NCBI GenBank assembly: GCA_001662425.1
Contig: BDDC01000093.1
Location: 18,317-72,662 of the forward strand
Length of the DNA stretch: 54,346 nt
Source of the DNA: Chlamydomonas sphaeroides
Taxonomy: Eukaryota; Chlorophyta; Chlorophyceae; Chlamydomonadales; Chlamydomonadaceae
Direction: 5' to 3'
Below are positions 34,101 to 44,918 of the stretch, in pieces. Positions within the stretch are counted from its first letter, which is position 1; every line of letters begins with the position of its first letter. A program made the translations under genes and the position numbers. Below the pieces are notes generated by a model that saw only the letters and a list, made by a program, of their open reading frames with translations, ran no database searches and had not been told where the DNA came from.

Positions 34101-35451
34101 GGGCTTCGCGCCTAGCAAGAACGCTCCAAGGCCAGGCCCGCCGCCGCCGCCGGGCGCTGCGCCGCAGGCCGGCGGCATGGCCCCCGGCCCGGCGCCGCAG
34201 CTGCCGCCGCTGCAGATGCCGTTCGGGCAGCTCAGCCTGGCGTCGGCGTCGGCGACGCGCGGCGCGCTGCCGCAGCACCCGTCTTTAAGCGTCGGCGACG
34301 GCGACACTGAAGTCGACGTCGGCTCGGCGGCGCAGACCGACTCGCCGACCGGAGCTGACGGCGCCGCTAGGCCGACAGGCTCTGTCCTCGACGGCACTAG
34401 CGCCACCTCGGCTGCAACCTGGGCCCATCACGACGCGGCGGCAGCGCCGCCGATCCCGCCGCCAGGCTGGCGTGGACCGCCGCCGCCGTACGGCTACCCA
34501 TCGCCGCCACCGGGCGTGCGTGTACGATACATGCCGTACCCCCACCCGCACCCCCACTCACCCCGCGGCTGGTATCCGTACCCCTACCCGCCGCCGCTGC
34601 CGCCGGGGCAGCAGCCGCCAGCCGCCGCCGCCGCTGGCTCGCCGGTCCGGCTCCCGCCACCCGCCCCGCACCCACGTGGGATGCCGTACCCGCACCCGCA
34701 TCCGTACATGCCGTACATGGCCCGGCGGCGGCACACGTCGGCTCCGTCGCACCTGCAGCGCGCGCCGCAGTCGGCGGCGCTCGACGCGTTGGAGGCGCCG
34801 CCGCCGCCGCCGTCTGTTGCCGCCGCCGCGGCCGCAGCTATCGAGCAGCCGCCGCCAGCGCTGCCGCTGTCGTTCATGGCGCCGCCACCGTCGCCGTCCC
34901 CGTCCCACATGCTCCGTATGTCGGGCCGGGCCGTGTCCGTCGGCTCGGCGGCGGCGCTCGACGGCGGCTCCAGCCCGGCGGCGGCGCCGCTTAGCCGCAC
35001 CGGCAGCCGCGCGGCGGCGATGGGCCTGCTGTCAGAGGACCCCTGGGCCCAGTACGAGGACACGCGCCCTCCAGGCATGGCCTTCGCCTCCCCCGAAGCC
35101 CGTGCCTGCGCCCCGCCGCCGGCCGCCGGCCAGGCCCCGCCGCAGCCGTGCCCCTGGTTCCAGCCCTCGCCCGCGTCTGCGCCGCCCGGCACCGGCGCCG
35201 CCTGGAACGCGCCGCCAGCGGCGGCGCCCGTCGCCACCGCCGCCGCCGCCGCCGCCACCCCGGCCCGGCGGGTGTCGTTCGGCGGCGCCGACTGCATCAT
35301 TGAGAACCTCTGGGATGTGTGCGGCACCCTAGAGGATGATCAGCTGCTGGAGCTGTTTGGGTCGGACGTGTGCGGCTCGGGCGCTGCCGACGGCGGCATG
35401 CTAGGCGCTACGCCGGGGCCACAAGGGCCGCACCAGCCGGGGCTCTACTAA
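31135..35451 (+). CDS. Large low-complexity protein with a basic helical, possibly DNA-binding region; 5' incomplete
   Basis: Family not recognised. Exons 31135-31227, 31563-31701 and 31873-35451 join in phase (about 1,270 residues); the start codon lies in an unfound exon upstream. The ordered N-terminal part reads YWADFNQWWRSWLDQHG, PKAEDLRRWLKEDAAAVF and PTYTMVRNHAKGLRDINAVK followed by HYFRDYRARKRR. That suggests three helices with a strongly basic last one, compatible with DNA binding. An acidic run (SSEDEETEEEEEEEDD) and a Lys/Arg patch follow. About 1,000 residues of Ala/Pro/Gly/Ser come next, including HPHPHP and YPYPYPPP stretches. The C-terminus is ordered again: RRVSFGGADCIIENLWDVCG and TLEDDQLLELFGSDVCG, possibly an acidic activation helix. 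I infer a transcription regulator. TAA at 35449-35451. Confidence 0.65.
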
Positions 35452-38135
35452 CAGAGAGAGAGGGTGAGAGCCCCCTGCTGTGCGTTGGTCCGGGCAGCGC
35501 GCCACGACTGCCCGGCATGTGGGTCGTGAGCTGGCCGGCCGTGAAGCGCTGGCGTGGTCTTTGGCGCTGGAAAAAGGGCTGGCCGCGCGCTGCGCATCTG
35601 AACTGGGTTTGTCTCGGGCGCATCCGTTGGTTGTTTGATTGGTAGGTTGGTTGGTTCCGTGCGCCCGGCAGGGCCATGTCAGGGCCCCGCAGCGGCGCGT
35701 GCGTGGTCCAGCCGTGTGGGGTGGTGTCGTGTAGGAGGCAACTGCTGGTGTCGTTTGGTGCCGGCAGCCAGGTTGGCATGAGCATGTGTTTAGCTGCATC
35801 TTAGGGCGTTCGCGGCACGGTGTTTGCTGGACCCGGGATTGCCATTCTAGGGACGCGCTAGCATGCAGGATCCATTGAGGCGCCCGCTGTCGCACTGTCG
35901 TACGCGCTGTCGTACTGCGTCGTACTCAAGGCCGGCGCGTGGTGGGCGTCGTATCTCACATGGCGCGCCTTGAGGCACGACGCGCATCCCCTGCCCACCC
36001 CGGGCCGCGGGTGGCCCTAGCTTTGCTGCTGTTGTCGATTGATTTGCCTCTTCCTCTTTGACGCCCTGCAATGGCGGGCCTCTCACAACCAACCCTCTTG
36101 ATACACCTTTCTACTGCAGCGTGTGACAAGTAGCGGTTAGCGCACCATTGACGGTTAGCTCTGCACTGCAGGCGGGCGGACGCAGCGTGCGATGACGGTT
36201 GGCAATTGGCGGTTGGCCGTTGGCATGGCTTACGACAGGGGACCCCAGCTGGCTGCAAGCAGTGGCTGTGGCGTTGCATGCGAGGGCGTGGCATGACCCT
36301 GGCTTGGTTGCGTGAACAGGGGCTGGGTCGCGCGAACAGGGCGTCCTACTGCTGCAGATGGCCAGGTTGACCGGTACAGGAGGGGCCAGGCTAGTGCGCA
36401 TGGCTGCCTATGCTGGCGGTTGTCTCGGGGAATCGCTACGCTGGTTCTCAAGTCAACAGGCCAGTGCGCATGGCGCAGGCTAGTGCGGCTGTAGGTTGCA
36501 AGCGGCAGGCCGTCGGCGCCCGTGTAACGCGACAGAATGCATACCGAGTCCGTTCCGGACCTGGCTGCGGCCAGGGGCCAGCCCAAGCTCCAGGCTCCGT
36601 TGCGCTTGGGCTCCCTGGGTGCCACACCACTCAGTGTCGCTGTACGTGAAGGCCTCCTCACCCCATCGTACAGCATCCCGCATCCTGTGTCCCTGGTCCC
36701 AGCTGCCGCAACCGCGCCCGCGGCGGCTAAACAGCTTCCTGTCAACAGCAGCCTCTGCCTACGTAACTCCAGCCGGCCCCAGGAGGGGCCTCCTGGCCGG
36801 CCCTCCGTCGCCCTTGACACCAAGCAAGGTTCCTAATGCTGCACGCACTCTGCGGCTGCCGCCACGGTCTCACCAAAACACGATGCATGGTAGGGCGCGG
36901 GCTGCGCCCATTGCAACCCCATTCCAACCTCGCACGCGTCCCTTCCACCGGCCGTCAGGTGCAAAGGTCGCCCTGACACGATTTGCGGAGCTCGTAACAC
37001 AAACCAGCTGCTGCCAACGGGTCCAGGTGTTGGCCTGGGGGTAGCGGTTCCCTCTTCGCGTTTTGGGCCTCCCCTGATGTGGGCGAACTACTGGCACGCT
37101 GAGCTCCAGCCGTGGATGATGGGCCTAGTAGGCACGCTCTACATTACAGTATGTGTTGGAAAGGCGGCCCATTCGCTGCCTGCCTCCGCACAGGCAGCGC
37201 CCTTTCTCAAGCCGATTGTACGGCACACCAGCAACACACGAACATCCTCACGCCTGGCACGTGGCCCCGTTACACGAATCCGGCAAACACACGACATGAT
37301 GGAAGTACTTCACCTCGGCTCGATGAAGTTGAACACACGACATGATTCGACAGCCGCTCCAGCCGCCCCAGCAAAGAGTGATAAGTGGAGGACGTCGCGA
37401 CGGGCACACGGCCTCAAGCCGGCCGCCGGCCGAGGCGCGCAGGCCCCTGCAAGTCATACTTGGCGCGGGCACAACCTAAGCCATCGCACTGCAGGCTACA
37501 CGGACGTCAGCCTACCTCGGCCCGACAGCCCGACGCTAAAAGAACAGACGAAGTCATGAACCTGTACCTACAATCCGATCGACGCTAGCCAGGACAGGAG
37601 CTGTACGGGCATTACTTGGAGGGACACACTTGCCGAGAAAGCACAGGTCGTATGACGTGAAGGTCTCAGCAACGTAGAACCTGAATGTTGAGGTAAATCC
37701 TCCTCTCGACCGGCGTCGTGGCGGCGAGGCTGGTCGCCGGGGACCGTCGGGGGCCAGTGGGTTTGGCGTGCCCGTACACCGCTGTCGCCAACACTCCGAG
37801 CTATGCTGTTCTGCTCTACGTTTGCTCAGGTCACACACAAGTTTTCCGTGCGACATTGTGACATTCTGCTTGCACCGAGCCTCGATCGGCAACTGCACCC
37901 TCGGCCGCTTGGTCGTAGTCGCCGCCCTATCGCTGTGATCAGCCTTAGTGTTCGCGGAGCACGTGCAGACCACGTTGCTGCCTCTTTTCGCAGCTGCGTG
38001 CTTGGAGCGACTGTAGCAGGTGAAGACAGGACAGCTCGCAGTCCTTTCCGGTCTTTGCGGCTGCTGTTGTTGCGCTGAAGTGACTCGTTGCGGCCGCATC
38101 CTTGTTTTGCGCAGCGCCCGGGCGCAAGCATCGCC
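35452..38135. other. Intergenic region after the large low-complexity gene
   Basis: Holds the 3' UTR of the 31135 gene and the promoter of the 38136 gene. The segment 36120-36490 is built from short degenerate direct repeats: GACGGTTAGC/GACGGTTGGC, GCGTGAACAGGG/GCGCGAACAGGG, and GCTAGTGCGCATGGC/GCCAGTGCGCATGGC. A TGTAA follows at 36523. Open frames such as 36496-37044 show no domain. Nothing else is supported. Confidence 0.5.
36523..36527 (+). terminator. Possible TGTAA polyadenylation signal
   Basis: First TGTAA I find after the stop at 35451, about 1.07 kb downstream. It would give a long but not unusual algal 3' UTR. Weak evidence on its own. Confidence 0.25.
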
Positions 38136-40513
38136 ATGGGCGGACGCGACGAGGACTCGACGGGAAAGTCGAAAATTGTGGAAGCTAAGACGCGATACAC
38201 AGGTTGGTGTGCCGTCCCCGGGTCGTCGAGTCGTGAGTTTCCCAGCGCCATGCGATCAGCAGCAACAAGTTGGAGGGACACGGACGACCGCTGTGACTCC
38301 GCGACAATCGTGGCGTTAGGAGTTCTGGGGCCGGCTCACGCGTGTGCGGTCGCGCAACACCCTTCCACCCGGGTGCAGGCACCTCCGCACGCCAGCCGCA
38401 CCGGCTTAGTTGGGCTCGGTGGCAACAAGTTCAGCCCAGCCGCGCGCACACTGCACCGCAGCGCCCGATCAGACAGCAACAGCTGCTGCTGCTGCCGCTG
38501 CCCTAAGCCCTTGTGAGCTTTACGCCGCCCACTTAGAGGTGGCACTGCCGCCCGCTTCTCGTCTCCTTACGCCCACGTTTCCGCACCTCACCGCGCCTGC
38601 CGCCACCCCCCGCCCACTGCCCCCGCAGCCCTCGTGTCTTTCTTCGCCATTGGCCTGTGCCTGGGCATCGTCATCTCGGAGCGCGTGTATGTGCAGAAGC
38701 GCGCGCTAATCCCCAAGCCGCGCCAGCTGGTCAGCCAGCTCGCGCACCGCATGCACATGGACGGCCTGGGCCGCCACGCCGCCGCTGGCGAGGCAGGCGT
38801 GGCTGCCGTTCAGGAAGCGCCGCCGCGCAGCGAGCTAGAGGCGTACCTGCGCCAGATTGCGCCCTCGCGGGAGCTGCTGCTGGCGGTTGCCAACAAGAAC
38901 ACCATGTGGGACGGCATGCTAGACACCTTCACCCAGGGCTTTAAGCGCGCCAAGGTGACCAACCACATGGTGCTGGCGCTGGACGGCGAGACGGTGGACT
39001 GGTGCAGGAAGAACGGCGTGAACGTGTTCCTCATGAACCTCACCATCGCCGCGGCTCAGGCTGGCACCGGCGACAACCACGCCGTGTCGGCCATGAAGTT
39101 CGGTATCCTCAAGCAGTTCATCGAGCTGGGCTGGTCCGTGCTGCTGTCCGACGTGGACATTGCGATCTTCCAGAACCCCTTTGACCACCTGTACCGCGAC
39201 TCGGACGTGGAGGGCATGACGGACGGCTTCGACGAGCACACTGCGTACGGCTCGATCGAGGGCTTTGACGACCCGTCAATGGGCTGGGGCCGCTACGCTC
39301 AGTACTACAAGCACTTTAACCTCAACTCGGGCCTGTTTTACCTCAAGTCCAACAACCGCACGCTGGAGCTCATGTCGCGCCTGGCGAAGCGCCTGAGCCA
39401 GGTGCTGCGGCGCCTGGCTGAAACGAGCTGGAGGGCGCCAGGGCAGGGACAAAGCTGTGCCGGCGGGGCGCCCTTGGTCAGCGGCTGAGCGTCGTGCCCG
39501 CCCCGACCCACATGCCACAGGAGAAGTACTGGGACCAGACGGCCTACAACGAGGAGATCTTCTTCCTCTCACACGGCGCGTACAAGAGCCCGCAGGTACG
39601 GCAGCAGCGCGACGCTCGCCTGCGTGCGAGCGCCCCGACACAACCCGCATGGCGAAAGATTCCTCCGCGCAAGCCTGCAAGTCAGCCATGCATTTGCTCC
39701 CTGCCCCCAGCTACTGTGTCTTGCGTGCACCCGAAAGGGAAAGCAGTATGTGCTCGTGGGGCCAACCATGCCGCCGGCCGTACCAGCAAATGTGATGGTG
39801 GGGCCAACCATGCCGCCGCCCGTCCCGTACCTCTTGCCTGTCATATGCAGGTGACGGTCCGCGTCATGGAGATTGACAAGTTCATGAACTCCAAGCGCCT
39901 GTTCAAGGACATTCGTCACCGCCCCGCTGCGCAGGTCAGTCAAGCCGCTGGCCCTCACGGCTGGGCGATCCGATACCCCTGCCGACCATGCCTGCTGTCT
40001 TGCGTGCTGCCCACTGGGGCCAGCACCTTTGTCCAGTGCCTGCTCTCGCTTGAGTCCCGCAGTGCTCCTTGGCCCCTGTGCCGGCGCTCCACGACTGGCG
40101 CTGCTATGCTCCCCTTGCGCCAGTCGCTGCCCGTACTGGTGCCGCCTCGACACGCACATAAGCTGAACATATAAGCTGAACAGCCGGTGCCGCCTCGACA
40201 CGCGAATGTCCCGCCGCCTGAGCTCATGCTATCGCACGCCCTGCCCGCACTCCCCGCTCTCGCCCCTCCCCTCAAGCACCCTCACTCCGTCTTCCTTGCG
40301 CTCGCCCCTAACTGCCCTGCCCTGCCCCGCTTGCTGCTTCCCTCCCCTCCCCTGCGTTCCCCCCTGCAGCGCCCTCCCCTGCCCGTCACGGTGCACATCA
40401 ACTACCACCCCGACAAGCACGAGCGCATGCGGGCCGTGGTGCAGTGGTACCTTGGCAAGGACGAGCACGCGCTGGACCCCTTCCCGGGCGGCAGCGAGAA
40501 GGGCACGCGGTGA
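38136..40513 (+). CDS. RRA-type arabinosyltransferase (GT77), type II membrane protein
   Basis: Probably adds arabinose to hydroxyproline-rich glycoproteins in the Golgi, as plant RRA1-3 do in extensin arabinosylation; algal walls are rich in such glycoproteins. Exons 38136-38202, 38629-39401, 39521-39595, 39851-39934 and 40370-40513 keep phase and give 380 residues. The ATG sits in a short first exon (MGGRDEDSTGKSKIVEAK). A signal anchor follows at about residues 23-37 (ALVSFFAIGLCLGIV). The nucleotide-sugar/metal motif SDVDIAIFQNPF is at about 196-207. Family blocks HFNLNSGLFYLKSNNRT, YWDQTAYNEEIF, VRVMEIDKFMNSKRLFK and PVTVHINYHPDKHERM are all present, and DALDHFPDGS of plants corresponds to HALDPFPGGSE here. 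Length fits the family. The start fits a cytosolic tail. Substrate is inferred from homology. Confidence 0.88.
39752..39830 (+). repeat. Direct repeat in intron 3 of the arabinosyltransferase gene
   Basis: GTGGGGCCAACCATGCCGCC occurs twice, the second copy about 42 bases after the first, both followed by a GCCGT/CCCGT stretch. It lies just before the exon 4 acceptor at 39850. Confidence 0.7.
40138..40206 (+). repeat. Direct repeats in intron 4 of the arabinosyltransferase gene
   Basis: GGTGCCGCCTCGACACGC occurs twice, near 40139 and 40187, and ATAAGCTGAACA occurs twice between them. The pattern suggests local slippage or template switching in the intron. Confidence 0.7.
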
Positions 40514-41686
40514 GCGGGCGCCGCGATGGCGCCTGCCAGGCCGGGGCGGCGAAGGGCTGCGCGCAGCTGCGTGCGGCGTGGCGGGACTGGGGGCTCCAGG
40601 GACTGCGCCAGGCGCGAGCGCTCTGGTGGCCGCGCTAGAGCGCTGCGCGGCGTGCCTGATGAATGTGGGCGAGGGCTAATAGGGCGTGACGTGCAGTGCA
40701 TGGTAGCAAGGCGGGCCGAGGCGTGTGCGTTCTAAGCGCTTGCGGCAGCAGATGCGAGGAGCAAGGGGCATAGTGGGGACGGGCGGCAAGTGCGGGGTGG
40801 TAGGCGTGCGCGGGTGCGATGCGTGTGTGGGAGGGGCGAGGAGCGGAGGACGCGGGTTGCCGGTGCGTGATACTTGTACATGGGCCGTCGAGCGCATTGC
40901 GGCCGGGACGTTGCCCTGTGACGTACCATGAGAGAGAGTTAGACTGGTAATCCAGATGCGGCCCGCATGCAAGCAATTGATACGACACACAACTGTGTCT
41001 GACTGCATGACAGCTAACAGCTCAAACAGCTGCCAAGCGCCTCCGCTGGGTGCCGCTCCAACATGCAACAGCCCCCATCGAGCCCTGCACCGAACTGTCC
41101 GCAAACGGGCCTGGCCCCTGGCCTACCAGTTGCATGACCAGGGAGTACCTAGCACCTAAGCTGTGCACCGCACCCGCACTCTCTGCGGCTACTTAACTAC
41201 TCGACGACAGTGCAGATGCGCACCGATGGCAGCATCCTCGGCGCACGACCCCGCGTGCTTGCTGCGCTATTTGCCCGCCACACACAGTCGCACTGCCCTT
41301 AATAGGGGACATGCGTTAAACGCTACAACCCTGATCGACCCACAGCACTACCGGTACACAGCAACACGACGTTGCTACACGACGTTGGAACATGACGACC
41401 TGAGGCCATCGCAGCAGCCACACGGCCGAGCTGACACGCAGCGGCACCCCGCCGAGCTTGGCCGTCGGACGCCGTACGTTGCCGGGCCCCGCCTCCGCGC
41501 TTGCTGCATACGACCGCCTTGCACTTACGGCACGTGCCCGCCATGGCAGGGGGCGGCAGCAGCCGGCACCCGCTCCGCTGCAGGCTCAGTAAAGGCGCCC
41601 AGGCGCCCAGCCCTCGCCTTGCCCGGCACCGCAGCCCGCCTCCGCGAGCCGGGGCCAGCACAGCGCGGGGCTCGCCCCAGCGGCCG
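40514..41686. other. Convergent 3' spacer, no gene seen
   Basis: The arabinosyltransferase gene and the RING gene point towards each other here, so both 3' UTRs should lie inside. I find no TGTAA on either strand in the expected places and no coding signal. Confidence 0.5.
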
Positions 41687-43552
41687 CTACAAGGCCGCCT
41701 TGCACATGGGACAGGTGGCCTTGATGCGGAGCCACTCGTCCAGGCAGGCTGCGTGATGCAGGTGGCTGCAGGCTGGGATGCCCTTGAGCGCGTCGCCCGC
41801 CGCAAAGGCGGCCAGGCAGATGCAGCACACGTCGCCGCCGCCCGCCAGCAGGGGGCTGTCGGGCGCGCACGGCAGCGAGGGCAGCGCGGCAATGGCGGCG
41901 GCGCTAGCGCCCGCCACCTCATCGGCGGCGAAGGCGCCGCGCCGCGGGAAAGCGCGCAGCACGCCCAGCAACTGCCTGGAGGTCCGTTGGAGAGGGGAAT
42001 GGCGATGCATGATGACGCAATACTAGTGAGGGGCTCGCATGGCGCTGTCAGCATGTGTAGCATGGCTGGCAGTGACGTCCAGCGGCTTGCGCGTCGTAGT
42101 TGCCGAAGCGGAGGGTGCGAGGGTCAGAGCCGAGCCTTGAGCCCGCGCCCCACATCGGCCGAGCCAAAGCGCACGGAGCTCAGGCCGTAGCTGCGCATGC
42201 GTAGATTTGGTGAGAAGACAGCCCAAGAGCGCCGCCACCCCACAGCGCACCTGGCCATGCGCGACACCTCGTCTGCGCGCGTGTCGGTGGCCGACACCGC
42301 CGCGGAGATGGCCTGCACGTCCTCGGGCCGGCTGAGCAGCATGGCGCGCGAGGCGGCCTTCATGTCGCGCAGGGACTGCGACAGCAGCCCCACCGCCTGC
42401 TCCACGGCCGCCACCTGGGGTCGGGGTGGGTTAGGAGGAATGCAGTGCAGGGTGGGGTGAGCGCGCTGGCCCCAAGCCACAGTGCCAGCCACAGTGACCA
42501 TGCAATGGCGCGGACTGGACTAAGCAACTGCCTGCTCCGTGGCTGCCATCTGGGCCCAGGGTTAGGGTGGAGCGCGGTGCATGGTGTGGTGAAGCGCCGG
42601 CGTTGGCCGAAGCCCCGTGAGCCCCGTATCAGCAGAAATGTTGGCAGTCGCGCGCGCGCCCCATCACAGGAGTGTGACGCCGGCTGCTTCCCCGACTGCC
42701 ACCCGCCAGCAACGCGCCTGCAGGGGCGTCCCCTCTATGACGGCAATCTCTGACGCTAGCAGCTCCTGCAGCGCCGTTAGCTGCTGTTGCCGCAGCCTGT
42801 CGAGAAGAGGCATGGCAGCAGCACGGGATGAGGGCGCTGCAAGGTCTGGAGCCGTGGCCCGTCAAAGATAGAGCGGGCATGGCAAGCCCCATACTGCTGC
42901 CGTTGCGCTTGGAGCGCGCAAGCCCGAGCACGGCGTGAGCGCTGCCGAACGGGACTGAGTCCAGCTCGGCCCAATCCTCCAGCCCCCTCTCTCACTTGAG
43001 CTGCTGCATTCGAAGCACCAGCAGCTGCTGCAGCGTCTCGTTCTGTTTCCGTTGCAGGGACGCAAGCTGCTGTGCGACGGCGAGCACGGGTGCGGAGAGG
43101 GTGCTGACGACCGACTCGTCGGCGGCCGCCTCCGATAGCCCCGAGGCTGACGAGCTGGGCTGCCCTGGCTCTGCCTCGTCCGCTCTCCGCGCGCCGCATG
43201 TGCCTTGCAGCTCCTCATGCGAGCCTGATATCCGGTGGCTGCACTCTCCGGCCAGCGGCTCGCGCCGCTCCAGCATGTTGGGATCCTCGGGGGAGCTGAA
43301 GCGGACGGGGTGCGCGCAAGAACTGTTCGCCAGGGAGACGGCTCGCGAGTCACAGGCAGCGCCCGATGCTGTGGATGTTGATGCCTCTGTCCAAGGGGCC
43401 GGCTGCGACTCCTCGTTTTCACCCGACAAGGCTGACGATTCCGCCACGGCGAGAAGTGACAGCTGCGTGGACAGGGCTCTTGCCCGTGCTATTGCCTCCT
43501 GCGCTCGGCGCAGGTTCAGAGTAACCGAGTCGGCAACGTCGAGTAGTGACAT
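41687..43552 (-). CDS. Coiled-coil protein with C-terminal RING-H2 finger, probable E3 ubiquitin ligase
   Basis: Exons 43552-42996, 42796-42703, 42414-42251, 42190-42154 and 41971-41687 keep phase and give 378 residues. The N-terminus (MSLLDVADSVTLNLRRAQEA) and SAPVLAVAQQLASLQRKQNE to LRQQQLTALQELLASEIAV, plus AAVEQAVGLLSQSLRDMK, look like coiled coils. Between them is a Ser/Glu-rich linker. The C-terminus is a RING-H2: CCICLAAFAAGDALKG, then PACSHLHHAACLDEWLR, then ATCPMCKAAL, with the C-x2-C...C-x-H-x2-H-x2-C...C-x2-C order complete. I infer ubiquitin ligase activity. The 3' part is ambiguous. If exon 4 is not spliced at 42154 it runs to a stop at 42124, giving a 293-residue form without RING. 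Exon 3 joined directly to the acceptor at 41975 also stays in frame. It could instead be two genes. Confidence 0.65.
42531..42592 (-). repeat. Copy of the exon 3 acceptor and start in the RING gene
   Basis: The minus strand shows a TCACCACACCATGCACC... acceptor region ending GGGCCCAG and then MAATEQAV. The true site at 42460-42396 ends CGACCCCAG and then VAAVEQAV. About 62 bases match imperfectly, including intron and exon sides. The copy lies about 130 bases upstream, inside intron 2. Confidence 0.7.
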
Positions 43553-43797
43553 TTGGCAGTGTTACGCAGTGGTTACTGCTCTCCGTTCATGCAGGTCTCT
43601 CTGTGCGGTGTGCTGATTGCTTGGTGTAATGCTGCTGCAGGGCACGTCTGCGCTATTAAGCGTGCAATCGTGCCAAGTTTTGCCCCAATGAGCTGCACAC
43701 ATACTGCGTGCGCTCACTAGAAAAACACTACTGTTCATAGTGGCATTGTCGAAAGCCTTTGCTTATCCCGCGCCCAAACGAGCGGGCATCAGCGACG
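43553..43797. promoter_or_regulatory. Short divergent promoter region between the RING gene and uS11m
   Basis: Only 245 bases separate the two ATGs, which face away from each other. Both 5' UTRs and both promoters must fit here, so a shared bidirectional promoter is likely. The stretch is less GC-rich than the genes around it. I see no consensus TATA box on either side. Confidence 0.55.
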
Positions 43798-44710
43798 ATG
43801 GCGCAGCCTGCAGGCTTGCTTCGCGCGCTGGGCGCAGCCCTAGGAGGCATCCTGTACACTGCAGGCCGCTGCACCCCCTCAGGTAGGGCCATCCCCTGAC
43901 CGGCACGCGTGCATCCGTTCGCGGGCATCGCTGGGGCCATCCCAGGCCGAGCGGTCCCACAGTGGCACGGCCCTTCCCCTCACATGTGCGGCTGCGCTCA
44001 CCCATCATCTGCCCCCATGCCCGGCAACCTGTGTAGGAGCTGGCCTCAGCTGCGTGGCGGCTGCCCAGGGCCCCAGCGCGGCGGCCGCTGCCGCCTGCCG
44101 CCTGCTCTCAACTAGCACCCCCTCGCTTGCCTCGCCAGCGCCCGGCGGCAGCAGCAGCGACGCGCAGCGGCAGCGCGCTTCAACCTCGCAAGCCTCCCCG
44201 TCTCGTGCGCAACGGCCTGGTACCGAGGACAGCCAGCCGAGCACCAGCGGCGGCGGCGACGCTGCCGATGCTGCCGACGCCGACGCCGGTGCGTCCGCCG
44301 GACCCACCTACAGCACCGGCTTCCGGCGAATCGTCTCGGATCGCCGCGGCATCGGCCAGGCACCCTCGCTCGAAGGCATCATTCACATCCAAAACACGTT
44401 CAACAACATCATCCTCACGCTAACTGACAAGGCCGGGTCCATCAAGACGCGCACCTCGGCCGGGGTCGTGGGCTACCGCGGCTCCCGTAAGTCACAGCCC
44501 GTCGCCGCCGAGAAGGCCGCCGAGGAGCTTGCCAAGCGCGCACTCACGCTGGGTTACGGCAGCGTGGACGTACGGCTCAAGGGCCCCGGATCCAACAAGC
44601 AGTACGCCGTGACAAGCCTGGCCTCATCAGGACTCACCATCACCAGCCTAGCGGATGTTACGCCCATCCCTTACAACGGCTGCCGACCGCCCAAGCGGCG
44701 GCGCGTGTGA
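43798..44710 (+). CDS. Mitochondrial small-subunit ribosomal protein uS11 (S11)
   Basis: Component of the platform of the mitochondrial 30S-type subunit, where S11 contacts the 3' part of the small rRNA. Exon 1 43798-43882 and exon 2 44037-44710 join in phase 1 and give 252 residues. The N-terminus MAQPAGLLRALGAALGGILY is basic, Ala/Leu-rich and free of acidic residues, which suits mitochondrial import. Residues ~45-120 are a low-complexity Ser/Ala/Asp extension absent from bacterial S11. The S11 core follows: EGIIHIQNTFNNIILTLTDK, GVVGYRGSRKSQPVAAEKAA, VDVRLKGPGSNKQYAV and ITSLADVTPIPYNGCRPPKR ending RRRV. The core is of bacterial type, so not cytosolic uS11. Plastid location is possible, but plastid S11 is normally plastid-encoded in green algae. 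Confidence 0.9.
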
Positions 44711-44879
44711 GCGACTCGGCGCGTGTCAGCGGCGGCGCGTGTCAGCATTGGCGCGTCTCTGCGGCTTCTCGGGACAGAGGACCGGGCTTGGCCCGGGGCC
44801 AGGCGCGGCGGCCATGCGAGCCGGCACGCAGCGCAGCACGGCGCCGGCGGCGGCCTGCGGAGCCGGCAGGCAGGGCTTC

Positions 44880-44918
<39 letters not shown>

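Noticed and set aside
41687..42010. A separate small RING gene starting at the ATG at 42010
   Set aside because: Only about 110 bases separate it from the coiled-coil gene's stop on the same strand, and two splice joins put the RING in frame with the upstream exons. Kept as an alternative in the gene entry.
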